Assembly (NCBI GenBank): GCA_029202385.1
Contig: CP119314.1
Location: 3,474,501 to 3,538,500 of the forward strand
From: Candidatus Sphingomonas phytovorans
GTDB taxonomy: Bacteria > Pseudomonadota > Alphaproteobacteria > Sphingomonadales > Sphingomonadaceae
Direction: 5' to 3'
DNA: 64,000 bases
The notes beneath the pieces are model-generated. The model saw only the letters and a list, made by a program, of their open reading frames with translations, made no database searches and was not told where the DNA came from. Numbering within the stretch: the stretch's first letter is position 1; each line of letters starts with the position of its first letter. Position numbers and translations under genes: made by a program. Below, one piece after another: positions 26,786 through 35,368 of this stretch.

Positions 26786-28111
26786 CTACATCACCACCAT
26801 CGCCACCGCGGCGGCGCCCATCACCGCCGTCGCCGCCCAGCCGAAGAAGCGCAGCCGCAGCGACGCGGTATAGTCGCCCATGGTCGACCGGCGCGAGACA
26901 ACGATCATCATCACCGCCATGATCGGCACCGCGACCACGCCGTTGATGACCGCGCTCCAGAACAACGCCTTGATCGGGTCGATCGGTGACCAGTCGATGC
27001 CGATGCCGAGCAGCGTCGACACGGCGATGACCGCGTAGAAGCCCCGGGCTTCCAACAGCTTGCTTTCCAGGCCGATCTTCCAGCCCCGCGCCTCGCCGAT
27101 GGCATAGGCGGTCGAGCCGGCAAGGACCGGAATGGCGAGCAGGCCCGTGCCGATGATGCCGAGGCTGAACAGCAGGAAGGCGAACTGGCCCGCGACCGGC
27201 TTGAGCGCGCTGGCCGCGTCGGCGGCGGTGGCGATGTCGGTCTTGCCCGCCGCATGCAGCGTCGCCGCCGTGCCGATCATGATCGCCAGCGCGACGAGGT
27301 TCGACACCGCCATGCCGCTGAAGGTGTCGAAATTGATCCGGCTGAATTCGCCTCGCGCCTCGCCGGGCGCGTCGTTCAGGGCGTGCTTGGCGTCGTCGCG
27401 ATCGACCTCCTCCACTTCCTGCGAGCTCTGCCAGAAGAAGAGATAGGGGCTGATCGTGGTGCCGAAGATCGCGACCACGGTGGTGATCGCGGTGGTGCCG
27501 GCCACGGTCGGCCAGACCATGCCCCAGCCGACCGCCGCCCAGTCGACCTTCACCATGAAGACCAAGGCGACATAGGCGAGCAGCACCAGGGTCATCCATT
27601 TCAGGATGCCGGCATAGCGGTGATAGGGCACGAAGACCTGGAGCAGCAGCGACACGATCGCGAAGATCGCGGTGAAGACGTGATCGCCCACCCCAAGCAC
27701 GAGCTGCGCCGCCGCCCCCATCGCCGCGAGATCGGCGCCGATATTGATCGTGTTGGCGACGAACAGCATCAGGACGAGGCCGGTGACGATCCAGCGCGGC
27801 ATGATCTTCACCATGTTGCTCGCCAGCCCCGCATCGGTGACGCGGCCGATCCGTGCGCTGACCAGCTGCACCGCGGTCATCAGCGGATAGGTGAGCACCA
27901 GCGTCCAGAGCAGCCCGAAGCCGAACTGAGCGCCGGCCTGCGAATAGGTGGCGATGCCGCTCGGATCGTCATCGGCCGCTCCGGTGATGAGGCCGGGGCC
28001 GAGTTGCTTGATCAGCCCGGGTTTGTTGCCTTCAGGCTTCATGCAGCGATCCTTGACGAGGCGGCCGATATCCGGGCTGAGTGACAACGGCATGGGCGCC
28101 GGATCGTTCAT
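26786..28111 (-). CDS. NRAMP-like divalent metal transporter, divergent clade
   Basis: 441 residues with about eleven helices. Residues 37-62 (LGPGLITGAADDDPSGIATY core) correspond to the first NRAMP helix, but the canonical DPGN is replaced by DPSG, and the sixth-helix MPH motif is replaced by TTISPYLFFWQSSQE. These differences match the non-canonical NRAMP-related group, whose members may carry magnesium or other ions, not manganese or iron. The ATG at 28111 is preferred over a TTG four codons earlier. A charged loop (EEVDRDDAKHALNDAPGEAR) is also typical. It stands alone, divergent from a small secreted protein. Confidence 0.85.
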   Translation of the reverse strand: MNDPAPMPLSLSPDIGRLVKDRCMKPEGNKPGLIKQLGPGLITGAADDDPSGIATYSQAGAQFGFGLLWTLVLTYPLMTAVQLVSARIGRVTDAGLASNMVKIMPRWIVTGLVLMLFVANTINIGADLAAMGAAAQLVLGVGDHVFTAIFAIVSLLLQVFVPYHRYAGILKWMTLVLLAYVALVFMVKVDWAAVGWGMVWPTVAGTTAITTVVAIFGTTISPYLFFWQSSQEVEEVDRDDAKHALNDAPGEARGEFSRINFDTFSGMAVSNLVALAIMIGTAATLHAAGKTDIATAADAASALKPVAGQFAFLLFSLGIIGTGLLAIPVLAGSTAYAIGEARGWKIGLESKLLEARGFYAVIAVSTLLGIGIDWSPIDPIKALFWSAVINGVVAVPIMAVMMIVVSRRSTMGDYTASLRLRFFGWAATAVMGAAAVAMVVM

Positions 28112-28202
28112 CGTCACGTGCAATCGTTGTCGGATTGCGGTTCAGGGACAAGCCCCCCGTGTCCTGCTCGACGATCGGCCCGGAGCCAGCTAGCCTTACC
28201 GC

Positions 28203-28607
28203 ATGTACCTGAAGCACGTCACCGCGCTAGCGGCACTCTTGCTGTCGAATGGTAACGTTGCTGCTGCCGCGGAAGAAGGCGTTGTTCTCGATTGGGGATG
28301 CAACGATGTCGTGGCGATCGGACGCGTGAGGACCCTCGCCTATACCGACATGTCCGGCGGCGATGACGTGCTCGGTCACGGCCGTTTCGACGCGCAGGTT
28401 TCGGTCAAGCGGCTTGTGCGAGGGCATGAGACGAGACGAACTCTGCCGGCAAGCCGGATTGCACATGGTCAGATAAGGTCAGACCGTGACTTCATCCTGG
28501 TATTGACCCGTTCTTCGGCAAACGAGGCATATAGCATACGCACCGCCGCGCTTTGGAAAGTGACGCCTCGCCCGGTTCTCGCGGCGGCGTGCTCACCGAC
28601 TCCATAG
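28203..28607 (+). CDS. Small secreted hypothetical protein (134 aa)
   Basis: A clear signal peptide (LKHVTALAALLLSNGNVAAAA) leads to a mature domain of about 110 residues with an alternating beta-type pattern (VVAIGRVRTLAYTDM, RFDAQVSVKRLVRG, DFILVLTR) and two cysteines, one near each end, that could pair. GC content and codon use are slightly lower than in neighbours. It is divergent from the NRAMP-like gene, 91 bp apart. No family recognised. Confidence 0.7.
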   Translation: MYLKHVTALAALLLSNGNVAAAAEEGVVLDWGCNDVVAIGRVRTLAYTDMSGGDDVLGHGRFDAQVSVKRLVRGHETRRTLPASRIAHGQIRSDRDFILVLTRSSANEAYSIRTAALWKVTPRPVLAAACSPTP

Positions 28608-28745
28608 TACGCGACGCAGTTCCAGATAGCCCCCGCCCGCGAGGTCGACGCGCTGGCCGCCTCAGGAAGTGTCTGAAGATCGGAAGCTGCTATTTGTCTT
28701 GCGCGTGCTTGAAGTAGATCGGTTGCAGCAATCCCCCGGACGACG

Positions 28746-29903
28746 TCAGACGACCGGCCCGATCGTCACATCGTCCAGCGCCAGCCAGTCGGCCATGCGG
28801 CGCAGTTCGGCGGTCAGGCGCTCCATCGTCCCGGCCGGCGCGGCGGGCTCAAGCGTGATGCGGTGCGCGATCAGGCGTGACGACTGGCGATCGGCCTTGA
28901 GATCGACGCGCGCGACGATCCGGTCGTCGAGCAGGAAGGGCAGGACGTAATAGCCATGGATGCGCTTCTCGGCGGGTGTGTAGATCTCGATCCGGTAGCG
29001 GAAATCGAACAGCCGCTCGGCACGGTCGCGTTCCCATACCAGGGGATCGAACGGAGCGAGCAGGGCCGCCGTCCGGACCCGCCGCGGGCGCTTCGCGTCG
29101 CGGTGGAGCCATGCCTGCTGGGACCAGCCCTTCACCGCGACGGGGATCAGCACCCCCTCCTCCGCCAGCGTTGCGATCGCGGTGCTCGCCTCGACCGGCT
29201 TCTGGCGGAAGTAATCGCGCAGATCTGTCGTGGTGGCGATGCCGTGCGCGCGGGCGGCAAGCTCGATCAGCGCGCGGTGAGCCTCGGCTTCAGGCGGGGT
29301 CGGCAGCGCGAGGATGCGCGGCGGGATGACACGCTCGGTCAGGTCATAGACGCGCTCGAAGCTGCGGCGGCGGGTCGCCGTGGTGATATGGCCGGCCCAG
29401 AACAGGAATTCGAGCGCATGCTTGGTCGGGCCCCAGGCCCACCAGCCGGTGCTGCTTTTCCCCTCCTCGAAATCGGACGCGGCAAGCGGGCCTTCAGCGC
29501 GGATGCGGGCGAGGATGGCCTCGGCCTCCGGCCGGCGTTCGCCGGCAAAGGCGCGCATGCTTTTCCAGCCGGCGCCGCCCGCGTCAGCCCGGGCCATGCG
29601 CCAGCGCAGCAGGGGATGAAGCGCCAGCGGCAGGAGCGATGCCTCGTGCGCCCAATATTCGAACAGTCGCCGTTCCGACTTGCGCCCCCAGGCGGCTGTG
29701 TCGAGCAGCGTTCGGTCGTAATTCCCGAGCCGGGAAAAGGCGGGCAGGTAATGCGCGCGGGCAAGCACGTTGACGCTGTCGATCTGGTGCAGCGCCAGCC
29801 GCTCGATCGTCCGGCGCAAATGGCCCTGATCGGCGCGCGCCGGATGTTCGGCACCGAAGCCCTGCGCGGCGAGCGCTATCCGTCGCGCCTGGGCCTGCGA
29901 CAT
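28746..29903 (-). CDS. YcaQ-like winged-helix DNA glycosylase (HTH_42 family)
   Basis: 385 residues matching the YcaQ/AlkX family of DNA glycosylases that unhook interstrand crosslinks and bulky alkylated bases. The catalytic-type segment LALHQIDSVNVLARAHYLPA carries the conserved QxD motif, followed by FSRLGNYD and EYWAHEASLLP (both family hallmarks). Three winged-helix modules are expected across the protein, one of them near the loop LLAPFDPLVWERDR. A small conserved protein gene lies 20 bp upstream on the same strand. Cytoplasmic DNA repair is the likely role. Confidence 0.88.
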   Translation of the reverse strand: MSQAQARRIALAAQGFGAEHPARADQGHLRRTIERLALHQIDSVNVLARAHYLPAFSRLGNYDRTLLDTAAWGRKSERRLFEYWAHEASLLPLALHPLLRWRMARADAGGAGWKSMRAFAGERRPEAEAILARIRAEGPLAASDFEEGKSSTGWWAWGPTKHALEFLFWAGHITTATRRRSFERVYDLTERVIPPRILALPTPPEAEAHRALIELAARAHGIATTTDLRDYFRQKPVEASTAIATLAEEGVLIPVAVKGWSQQAWLHRDAKRPRRVRTAALLAPFDPLVWERDRAERLFDFRYRIEIYTPAEKRIHGYYVLPFLLDDRIVARVDLKADRQSSRLIAHRITLEPAAPAGTMERLTAELRRMADWLALDDVTIGPVV

Positions 29904-29923
29904 CGTCTCGGACGGGACTATGT

Positions 29924-30184
29924 TCAGGATCGTTCAGCCCGTTCGGCCGCGCGGATCCAGTCAATGGCCGCGTCGCGCTCGCGCTGGTCCTTGAAGGCGG
30001 TTGCCGGATCGGGCGCCTCGCCGAGCGAATGAAGCAGCGCCCACAACGCAAAGCGGCGGCCGGGCTCGCGCTCGGTCCAGAAGGCGGTGCCGAGCCGTTC
30101 GATCCCCAGCTCGATCGCCGGATCGTCGAGCGTCTCGATCGCGGTCGTGCCGAAATAGTGATGAAGCAGCGCGTCGAGATCCAA
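29924..30184 (-). CDS. Small conserved hypothetical protein (86 aa)
   Basis: The frame from TTG at 30184, preceded by GGGGAA five bases away, encodes LDALLHHYFGTTAIETLDD, then GRRFALWALLHSLGEAPDP and AFKDQRERDAAIDWIRAAE, an ordered helical pattern that I have seen as a small sphingomonad protein, though no function is known. The longer open frame upstream is proline- and serine-rich and overlaps the end of the flavin oxidase gene, so it is rejected. It sits 20 bp before the YcaQ-like gene. Confidence 0.65.
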   Translation of the reverse strand: MDLDALLHHYFGTTAIETLDDPAIELGIERLGTAFWTEREPGRRFALWALLHSLGEAPDPATAFKDQRERDAAIDWIRAAERAERS

Positions 30185-30296
30185 GCCAGTTCCCCGCAGC
30201 ACCACCAGTCGGCGCCACGACCGACCATGCCCTGCGCCGCGCCCGCCGCCAAGCGCCGTTCGTCCGGGCAACGATCGGAATGCGGCCTTCCGTCGC

Positions 30297-31385
30297 TCAG
30301 GCGCTTTCGCGCCGGGCGGGCAGGTCGAGCAGGCCCGGCGCGAGCCGGCCGGTCGGATCGAGCATGGTCTTCCAGTCGCGGAAGCGGTCGAAGCACTCGA
30401 CCCCGAAATGGGCAGCGATATCGAAGCCGGGATAGAGGAGCTCAGTCTGGGCATAGCGGCGGAAATTCGGATGGGCCCGCAGCCACAGGCTGAATTCCGC
30501 ATCGAGCGCGCGGATCGCGATATGGTCCCAGCCGCCTTCAGGCTCCTCGCCCCAGATGCCGACCGCGACCAGATCCTGCTGGCCCGGGTGGATCAGCGGC
30601 GGGGTAAAGTGGCGGAAGGGCAGCGAACAGGCATAGGCCGGCCGTGCCAGCCACGCATGGCGATGCCGGTCGCCGATCGCCGCCAGCTCCTTCCGAGCCT
30701 GGTTCCAGACGGGGCGAGGCACGAAGGCCGAGAAACAGATCGCCTTCTCCCAGGTGCGGCGGCTCGACGGCACGCGGCCCCGCTTGCCCGCCGGGAAGGG
30801 TTGGCCGGCGCCGGCGCGCGGCCTGACCGCGAGGGTCGCCGAAACGATGATGCAGAGCTGGCCCATCGACCCGAACAGCCAGGGGAAAAGCGGATCAGTG
30901 CGCCCGACGGTCCGCACCGCACCCTCCAGGGTGACGATATCGATGCTCTCGACACATTCCCAGAAGCCGCCGTGGCGGGGGCTCTGCACCCCGAAGCCGC
31001 CCGCCGAGATATAGCCGCCGATCGTGGCCGCCGCCATATTGCCGTCATCGAGGACGAGCAGTTCATAGCCGAACGGCTGAAGCAGGCGCTGCACGTCCCA
31101 CATCGTCGCGCCCGCGCCGGCGGTGATCGTGCCGGGATGGGCAAAGACGTACGAATCGAGGCCCTTCGTCTCGATCAGCACTTCGCCCGAGCGCGGGATC
31201 GACGAGCCGTTCATCGAATAGCCGGCGCCCCTGATGCGCACCGCCATGCCGCGTCCCTTCACCTCGGCAAGGCCGGCCCATAGCGACCCCACGTCCGGCG
31301 GAGCGAAGCGCCAATAGATGCCGCTACTCTGATGGAATCCGCCATAATCGGTCATCGGCCGCGAAGTCGGTTCGAACATCGGCAT
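30297..31385 (-). CDS. FAD-binding oxidoreductase (PCMH-type, FAD_binding_4)
   Basis: 362 residues. The PCMH flavin domain is seen as VRIRGAGYSMNGSSIP, TITAGAGATMWDVQRLL and NMAAATIGGYISAGGFGVQS; the C-terminal half is the substrate cap. FAD is probably bound non-covalently since no His/Cys linkage motif is evident at the usual place. Cytoplasmic, with no signal peptide. Enzymes of this type oxidise alcohols, sugars or hydroxy acids; the substrate here is unknown. Its upstream region adjoins a tiny membrane-protein gene on the same strand. Confidence 0.82.
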   Translation of the reverse strand: MPMFEPTSRPMTDYGGFHQSSGIYWRFAPPDVGSLWAGLAEVKGRGMAVRIRGAGYSMNGSSIPRSGEVLIETKGLDSYVFAHPGTITAGAGATMWDVQRLLQPFGYELLVLDDGNMAAATIGGYISAGGFGVQSPRHGGFWECVESIDIVTLEGAVRTVGRTDPLFPWLFGSMGQLCIIVSATLAVRPRAGAGQPFPAGKRGRVPSSRRTWEKAICFSAFVPRPVWNQARKELAAIGDRHRHAWLARPAYACSLPFRHFTPPLIHPGQQDLVAVGIWGEEPEGGWDHIAIRALDAEFSLWLRAHPNFRRYAQTELLYPGFDIAAHFGVECFDRFRDWKTMLDPTGRLAPGLLDLPARRESA

Positions 31386-31466
31386 GCCGGAGAAATGTCA
31401 TACTCTGCGGAGCCACCCAAGCGCAGGTGGCCCCAATGTCGATCCAATTCACCGCATTCGCGTGCC

Positions 31467-31580
31467 TCAGGCCTCCGGATGACCGCAGCGGATCGCATCC
31501 TCGATGCCGAGCGCGCCGAGGACAAGCAGGAACAGGCTCATGCCGCCGACCACGAGATACAGGAAATAACTGCCGTCCAT
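31467..31580 (-). CDS. 37-residue single-span membrane protein next to an FNR box
   Basis: ATG at 31580 follows TGGAGC with seven bases between, and the frame runs 37 codons to TGA at 31467. The product starts MDGSYFLYLVVGGMSLFLL and continues as one hydrophobic helix, then a short polar tail ending HPEA. The size and shape resemble small subunits of terminal oxidases and other membrane complexes. It is divergent from the fnr-type gene, and the FNR-like palindrome is 56 bp upstream, so oxygen control is likely. The partner complex is not in this window. Confidence 0.6.
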   Translation of the reverse strand: MDGSYFLYLVVGGMSLFLLVLGALGIEDAIRCGHPEA

Positions 31581-31635
31581 CGAACTGCTCCATCCAGGTG
31601 AGGAGCGAAGCGTGCGCGCGTCCCGGCGCCGGCGC

Positions 31636-31651
31636 TTTGACGCGCGTCAAA
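31636..31651. promoter_or_regulatory. FNR/FixK-type box in divergent promoter
   Basis: TTTGACGCGCGTCAAA is a perfect 16-bp palindrome containing TTGAC-N4-GTCAA, close to the FNR/FnrL consensus TTGAT-N4-ATCAA. It lies 46 bp before the fnr-type ATG and 56 bp before the small membrane-protein gene, so it can serve both, most simply autoregulation of the Fnr protein plus control of the small gene. Confidence 0.75.
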
Positions 31652-31696
31652 TTCATGTTCGCGGACAAGGCGGGCGCACGATCCTATAGGCGGGCG

Positions 31697-32407
31697 ATGA
31701 TCGCGAGTGACATTTGCGCCGATTGCGCCGTCAGGGACCGGGCGCTGTGCGGCAGCCTGACCGACCGGGAACTGGGTGCGCTCAACACGCTCGGGCGCCG
31801 GCAGAAGGTCGCGCGGGGCGAGACGGTGATCTGGGCCGGGACGGAAAGCGTGGTCTGCGCCAATCTCCTGACGGGCGTGCTCAAGCTGAGCGTGTCGAGC
31901 CCGGACGGGCGCGAACAGATTGTCGGCCTGCTCTACCCCGCCGATTTCGTCGGGCGCCCCTATGCCGGCGAGGCTGACGTCACCGTCACCGCGCTGACCG
32001 ACGCGGAGCTCTGCATCTTCCCGCGCGCGCCGTTCGAGAAGGTGCTTGAGGATCATGCGCGAATGGAGCGGCTGCTGCTCCAGCGCACCTTCGCCGCGCT
32101 TGAGGAAGCGCGCGGCCGGATGCTGATGCTGGCGCGCGGCTCGGCCGGGGAGAAGGTCGCGGCGTTGCTGCTGGGCATGGCCGATCGCGCCGCAGGGTCG
32201 GGCTGCAGCGCGAGCGCCGCTGGGCCGGTGACCTTCGACCTGCCGCTGTCGCGCGGGCAGATCGCCGATGTGCTTGGCCTGAGCATCGAGACGGTCAGCC
32301 GGCAGATGACGGCGTTGAAGGACGCCGGTATCGTCGCCCTGCCCGGCGTGCGCGCCATGACGATCCGCGACCGCCCGGCGCTCGAGGCGCGGGCAGGGCT
32401 AAGCTGA
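31697..32407 (+). CDS. Crp/Fnr-family oxygen-sensing regulator (FnrL-type)
   Basis: 236 residues. Cys7, Cys10, Cys18 and Cys106 are placed as the four ligands of an oxygen-sensitive 4Fe-4S cluster in Fnr proteins. A cyclic-nucleotide-like beta barrel (30-130), a long dimer helix (KVLEDHARMERLLLQRTFAA core) and a helix-turn-helix with QIADVLGLSIETVSRQM follow; the E-x-x-SR recognition pattern fits TTGAT-type boxes. The ATG at 31697 makes the cysteines N-terminal as in the family. A matching palindrome lies 46 bp upstream. It probably controls microaerobic respiration. Confidence 0.92.
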   Translation: MIASDICADCAVRDRALCGSLTDRELGALNTLGRRQKVARGETVIWAGTESVVCANLLTGVLKLSVSSPDGREQIVGLLYPADFVGRPYAGEADVTVTALTDAELCIFPRAPFEKVLEDHARMERLLLQRTFAALEEARGRMLMLARGSAGEKVAALLLGMADRAAGSGCSASAAGPVTFDLPLSRGQIADVLGLSIETVSRQMTALKDAGIVALPGVRAMTIRDRPALEARAGLS

Positions 32408-32480
32408 CCGGTTGAAGGCTTGCATCGGCGCGTAACCTCGCTATCGACTACAAATGTAATCAATGGCGCCGGAGATCCCT

Positions 32481-33806
32481 GTGAAGAAGCTGCTTGCCCT
32501 CGCTACTCTGGCGCCTGTCGCTCTGACCCTCTCCTCGACGGGTTTTGCCCGCGACGCGGATCGGGCGAGCGAGCATTGGCTTCTCATCACCGATATGTGG
32601 GGCACGCCGGCCTATTCGACGATGACGCTGGTCAGCGACGGCGACCGGCTGTCGGGCGACCTGGATGGCGATCCCCTGAAGGGCGAAGCATCTGGCAAGG
32701 CGCTTCGCTTCGTCGCGACCGACGCGAAGGGCACCGACTATCGCTATGCCGGCACGCGGAACAGCGCGGCGATGGCGGGCGAGGCTGATCTCGCCGATTC
32801 CAACACGCCCGGCGCGCGGGTGCGCCACCGCTTCACCGCCCGCCGCCTGCCGGAGCGGCCCGATGGCCCGCCACGCACCCATGACTTCAGCCCGACCGAC
32901 TATTCCAACCTGTTCAGCGCCGACCGCGCGCCGGTCCTGACGATCTGGCCGGGCGACACGGTGCGCACCAGCACGGTCGATTCAGGCGGGGTCGACGCGG
33001 CGGGCGTCACCCGCGCGCTGTTCGGCAATCCGCAGACCGGGCCCTTCTATGTCGCAGGCGCGGTGGCCGGCGATACGCTGGCGATCCATCTGAGGCGCCT
33101 GACGCCGAACCGGGACTATGCCGACAGCCTGGACAGCGTCGTCGGCCGGGCGCTCGGATCGAGCCTGATCGCCAAGGCGGGCGACCTGGGCAAGCCAGTG
33201 CGGTGGAAGCTCGACCGCGCGGCGGGACGGGCGAGCCCTGAAGGGGCGACGGGCGCGCTGAAGGACCTGTCGGTGCCGATGCGACCGATGCTCGGCGGCC
33301 TCGCGGTCGCGCCGGGCTTCGGCTCGGCGCCGATGTCGACCGGCGACACCGGGCGCATCGGCGGCAACATGGATTTCAACGAAGTCGTCGCAGGCAACAC
33401 CGTCTACCTGCCGGTGCAGCAGCCAGGCGCGCTGCTCTATCTCGGCGACGCGCATGCGCTGCAGGGCGACGGGGAGACGTCGCAATATGCGCTCGAGACG
33501 TCGATGGACGTCGAGTTCAGCGTCGAGGTGATCAAGGGCAGGTCGTTCGCATCGCCGCGCGTCGAATCGCCGACCCAGATCATGGTGCTCGGCCAGGCGG
33601 GATCGCTCGACGAGGCCCTGAAGGCAGCGAGCACCGGGCTGCTCCAGTGGCTCCAGCAGGATTACGGCATGACCCTGTCGCAGGGCGCGCAGGTGATGGG
33701 CAGCGCGGCCCGCTTCACCGTGGCCAACCTCGCCGGGCGCAGCGTCGGCGTCTCGGCACGCATCGACAAGGCCCTGCTGCCCGCTCCGGCGAAACTCGCG
33801 CCCTAA
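32481..33806 (+). CDS. Secreted acetamidase/formamidase-family protein
   Basis: About 441 residues. The start is GTG at 32481 with GGAG about six bases upstream; it gives a standard signal peptide ([24 protein letters not shown]). The mature protein has a non-family N-terminal beta region of about 100 residues, then the acetamidase/formamidase domain: [56 protein letters not shown] and [15 protein letters not shown], with metal-binding Asp/His residues. It probably cleaves an amide in the periplasm. Substrate unknown. Its stop overlaps by four bases the end of the convergent DoxX gene. Confidence 0.87.
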   Translation: MKKLLALATLAPVALTLSSTGFARDADRASEHWLLITDMWGTPAYSTMTLVSDGDRLSGDLDGDPLKGEASGKALRFVATDAKGTDYRYAGTRNSAAMAGEADLADSNTPGARVRHRFTARRLPERPDGPPRTHDFSPTDYSNLFSADRAPVLTIWPGDTVRTSTVDSGGVDAAGVTRALFGNPQTGPFYVAGAVAGDTLAIHLRRLTPNRDYADSLDSVVGRALGSSLIAKAGDLGKPVRWKLDRAAGRASPEGATGALKDLSVPMRPMLGGLAVAPGFGSAPMSTGDTGRIGGNMDFNEVVAGNTVYLPVQQPGALLYLGDAHALQGDGETSQYALETSMDVEFSVEVIKGRSFASPRVESPTQIMVLGQAGSLDEALKAASTGLLQWLQQDYGMTLSQGAQVMGSAARFTVANLAGRSVGVSARIDKALLPAPAKLAP

Positions 33807-34273
33807 CCGGCCGCACCGCGCGGCAAGGAGCCGGCGGCCCGGTGGATCAGCCGGTCAAGCGACCACGCACCGCCGCCGCGGGCGACCAGCGGGAGAAGGA
33901 TCGCGGCCCAGCTCAGATGAGTCGGCCATGCATCGGGATAGACGAAGATCTCGATCACCAGCGTCATGCCCAGCAGCGACGCGGCGGAGAAGCGCGTCAT
34001 CAGGCCCATCACCAGCAGGATCGAGAAGACATGTTCCGACCATGTCGCCGCGACCGCGGCGATATCGGGCGGGATGAGCGGCAGGCGATAGTCGGTGCGG
34101 AACAGCTCATACGTGCCGGGGGTGATGCTGATCAGTCCTTCGACCTTGGTCCGGCCGGACTGGAAGAACACGCCAGCGATGCCGAGCCGTGCGATCAGGA
34201 GGAGAAAGGCATCCGGCACCAGCGCCGTCAGGCGGCCGGCGGCGCGATCGTAGAGCGCGACGAGCGAGGTCAT
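33803..34273 (-). CDS. DoxX-family membrane protein of the bufferin locus (BufD-type)
   Basis: 156 residues with four membrane helices, among them [20 protein letters not shown] and [19 protein letters not shown], diagnostic of DoxX/DoxD proteins. DoxX proteins accompany bufferin genes (DUF2282, DUF692, DUF2063) in many proteobacteria. The start at 34273 follows GGAG with seven bases spacing. It is 55 bp downstream of bufA1 on the same strand, so the two share a sigma-F-type promoter. Its task in metal stress or precursor handling is not established. Its end meets the convergent acetamidase gene. Confidence 0.85.
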   Translation of the reverse strand: MTSLVALYDRAAGRLTALVPDAFLLLIARLGIAGVFFQSGRTKVEGLISITPGTYELFRTDYRLPLIPPDIAAVAATWSEHVFSILLVMGLMTRFSAASLLGMTLVIEIFVYPDAWPTHLSWAAILLPLVARGGGAWSLDRLIHRAAGSLPRGAAG

Positions 34274-34328
34274 GGCGGGTCTCCGCGAGAAAGGGTGGCC
34301 GGGGCGGGAGGAGCCCCGGCCGGAACCG

Positions 34329-34607
34329 TCAGGCCCTGGGCGTGAGCGAGCCATTGCCCTTCGGGGTCTTGATGCCGGTGCAGGTGCCCGCCTTGACCAG
34401 CTTCCAGGCATCGCCCTGGTAATTGACCTTCGAGGTACCGGCGCAGCTCGTGCCGGCCCCGGCCTTGCAGTCGTTCTTGCCGGCGAGGGCGACGCCGTAG
34501 CATTTCTCCATCGCCGGGGCCTGGGCCGAGGCTGAGGCGGTGATCGCGGTGCCCGCGGCGGTGGCAAGCGCGATGGCGGCGGCGAAACCGGCATGGGTTG
34601 GACGCAT
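34329..34607 (-). CDS. bufA1: BufA1-type bufferin precursor (DUF2282), copper-binding RiPP
   Basis: 92 residues. A long signal peptide ends near ASASAQA; the mature part has four cysteines in the family pattern: [19 protein letters not shown], then TSCAGTS and a final GTC. In bufferins such cysteines are converted to thiooxazoles by the DUF692/DUF2063 enzyme pair and the peptide protects against copper in the periplasm. The start at 34607 follows AAGGA. The leader is thus the signal peptide itself. The promoter at 34714-34739 matches the sigma-F consensus. The modifying enzymes are encoded on the other strand, about 1.8 kb away. Confidence 0.9.
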   Translation of the reverse strand: MRPTHAGFAAAIALATAAGTAITASASAQAPAMEKCYGVALAGKNDCKAGAGTSCAGTSKVNYQGDAWKLVKAGTCTGIKTPKGNGSLTPRA

Positions 34608-34713
34608 GATGATGATCCTTGAATGATGGGACACCTCACGCACGACCCGGACGGGACGATCCGGACCGTGCGGTGACCGGAGGAGAGGGTCGAAACCGGG
34701 TCACGATGGGCAA

Positions 34714-34739
34714 TTCGCCCGGAGGCCGGCCAAGGTTAC
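34714..34739 (-). promoter_or_regulatory. Sigma-F-type promoter for bufA1-doxX
   Basis: On the minus strand GTAACC (34739-34734) is followed by exactly 16 bases and then CGAA (34717-34714). The same three-part sequence occurs before sigF and before bufA2. It matches the promoter I recall for Caulobacter SigF. The leader to the bufA1 start would be about 100 nt. Confidence 0.85.
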
Positions 34740-34782
34740 GCAGGGGTCGCGAATTATTTCGCGCATGCCCGGCCGCAATGCC

Positions 34783-34808
34783 GTAACCTTTTCCCTGCGG
34801 GCGGCGAA
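34783..34808 (+). promoter_or_regulatory. Sigma-F-type promoter for sigF-nrsF
   Basis: GTAACC (34783-34788), 16 bases, CGAA (34805-34808), 20 bp before the sigma-factor ATG. It is back to back with the bufA1 promoter; their -35 boxes are 43 bp apart. This indicates autoregulation of the sigma factor. Confidence 0.85.
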
Positions 34809-34828
34809 CAAGGACTCGAGGAGCGCTG

Positions 34829-35368
34829 ATGCGGGCGAGCGAGGACCAGTTGCGAGCGTTGATGATCAGCGGGCTGGACGGCAATGCCGCCGACCATGCC
34901 GCGCTGCTGCGCGCGCTGGCGCCGCTGCTCCGCGCCTTTTACCGCCGCCGCTGGTCGGGTGTCGGCGACGATATCGAGGACCTGGTGCAGGAAACGCTGA
35001 TTGCCGTGCATAGCCGTCGCGGCACCTATGACCGGACCCGGATCTTCACCGGATGGCTGTTCGCGATCGCGCGGTACAAGATGATCGATCATTTCCGGCG
35101 CACCCGGCGGTTCGTGCCGGTCGAGGGGCTGGAGGAGTTGCTGGTCGCCGAAGGTTTCGAGGAATCGAGCGATGCGCGGATGGATATCGACCAGCTCCTC
35201 GAAACCCTGCCGCCCAAGCAGGCGCGGATGATCCGCGCCACGCGGATCGACGGCGAGAGCATCGCCGAAGCAGCCGCCGCCGGCGGGATCGGCGAATCCG
35301 ACGTCAAGGTATCGGTGCATCGCGGACTCAAGGCGCTGATGGCGCGCGTCCAGGGGATCGGCCGATGA
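34829..35368 (+). CDS. sigF: ECF-type RNA polymerase sigma factor (SigF-like)
   Basis: 179 residues with the two core regions: region 2 includes DDIEDLVQETLIAVHSRRGTYD and FTGWLFAIARYKMIDHFRR (cores LVQETLIAVHSRR and AIARYKMIDHFRR), and region 4 includes LPPKQARMIRATRIDGESIAEA and VKVSVHRGLKAL. It ends in an ATGA overlap with nrsF, its membrane anti-sigma factor. In Caulobacter the homologous pair answers chromate, cadmium and copper stress and turns on bufferin genes. Three matching promoters in this locus, one its own, support the same role here. Confidence 0.92.
   Translation: MRASEDQLRALMISGLDGNAADHAALLRALAPLLRAFYRRRWSGVGDDIEDLVQETLIAVHSRRGTYDRTRIFTGWLFAIARYKMIDHFRRTRRFVPVEGLEELLVAEGFEESSDARMDIDQLLETLPPKQARMIRATRIDGESIAEAAAAGGIGESDVKVSVHRGLKALMARVQGIGR

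Noticed and set aside
32432..32458. GTAACC upstream of the acetamidase gene as a fourth SigF promoter
   Set aside because: After GTAACC and 16 bases the sequence is ATGT, not CGAA, so only half of the consensus is present.
32481..33806. Sigma-F control of the acetamidase gene through read-through from the bufferin locus
   Set aside because: The gene converges with doxX and points toward the locus, so no bufferin transcript can read into it in sense orientation.
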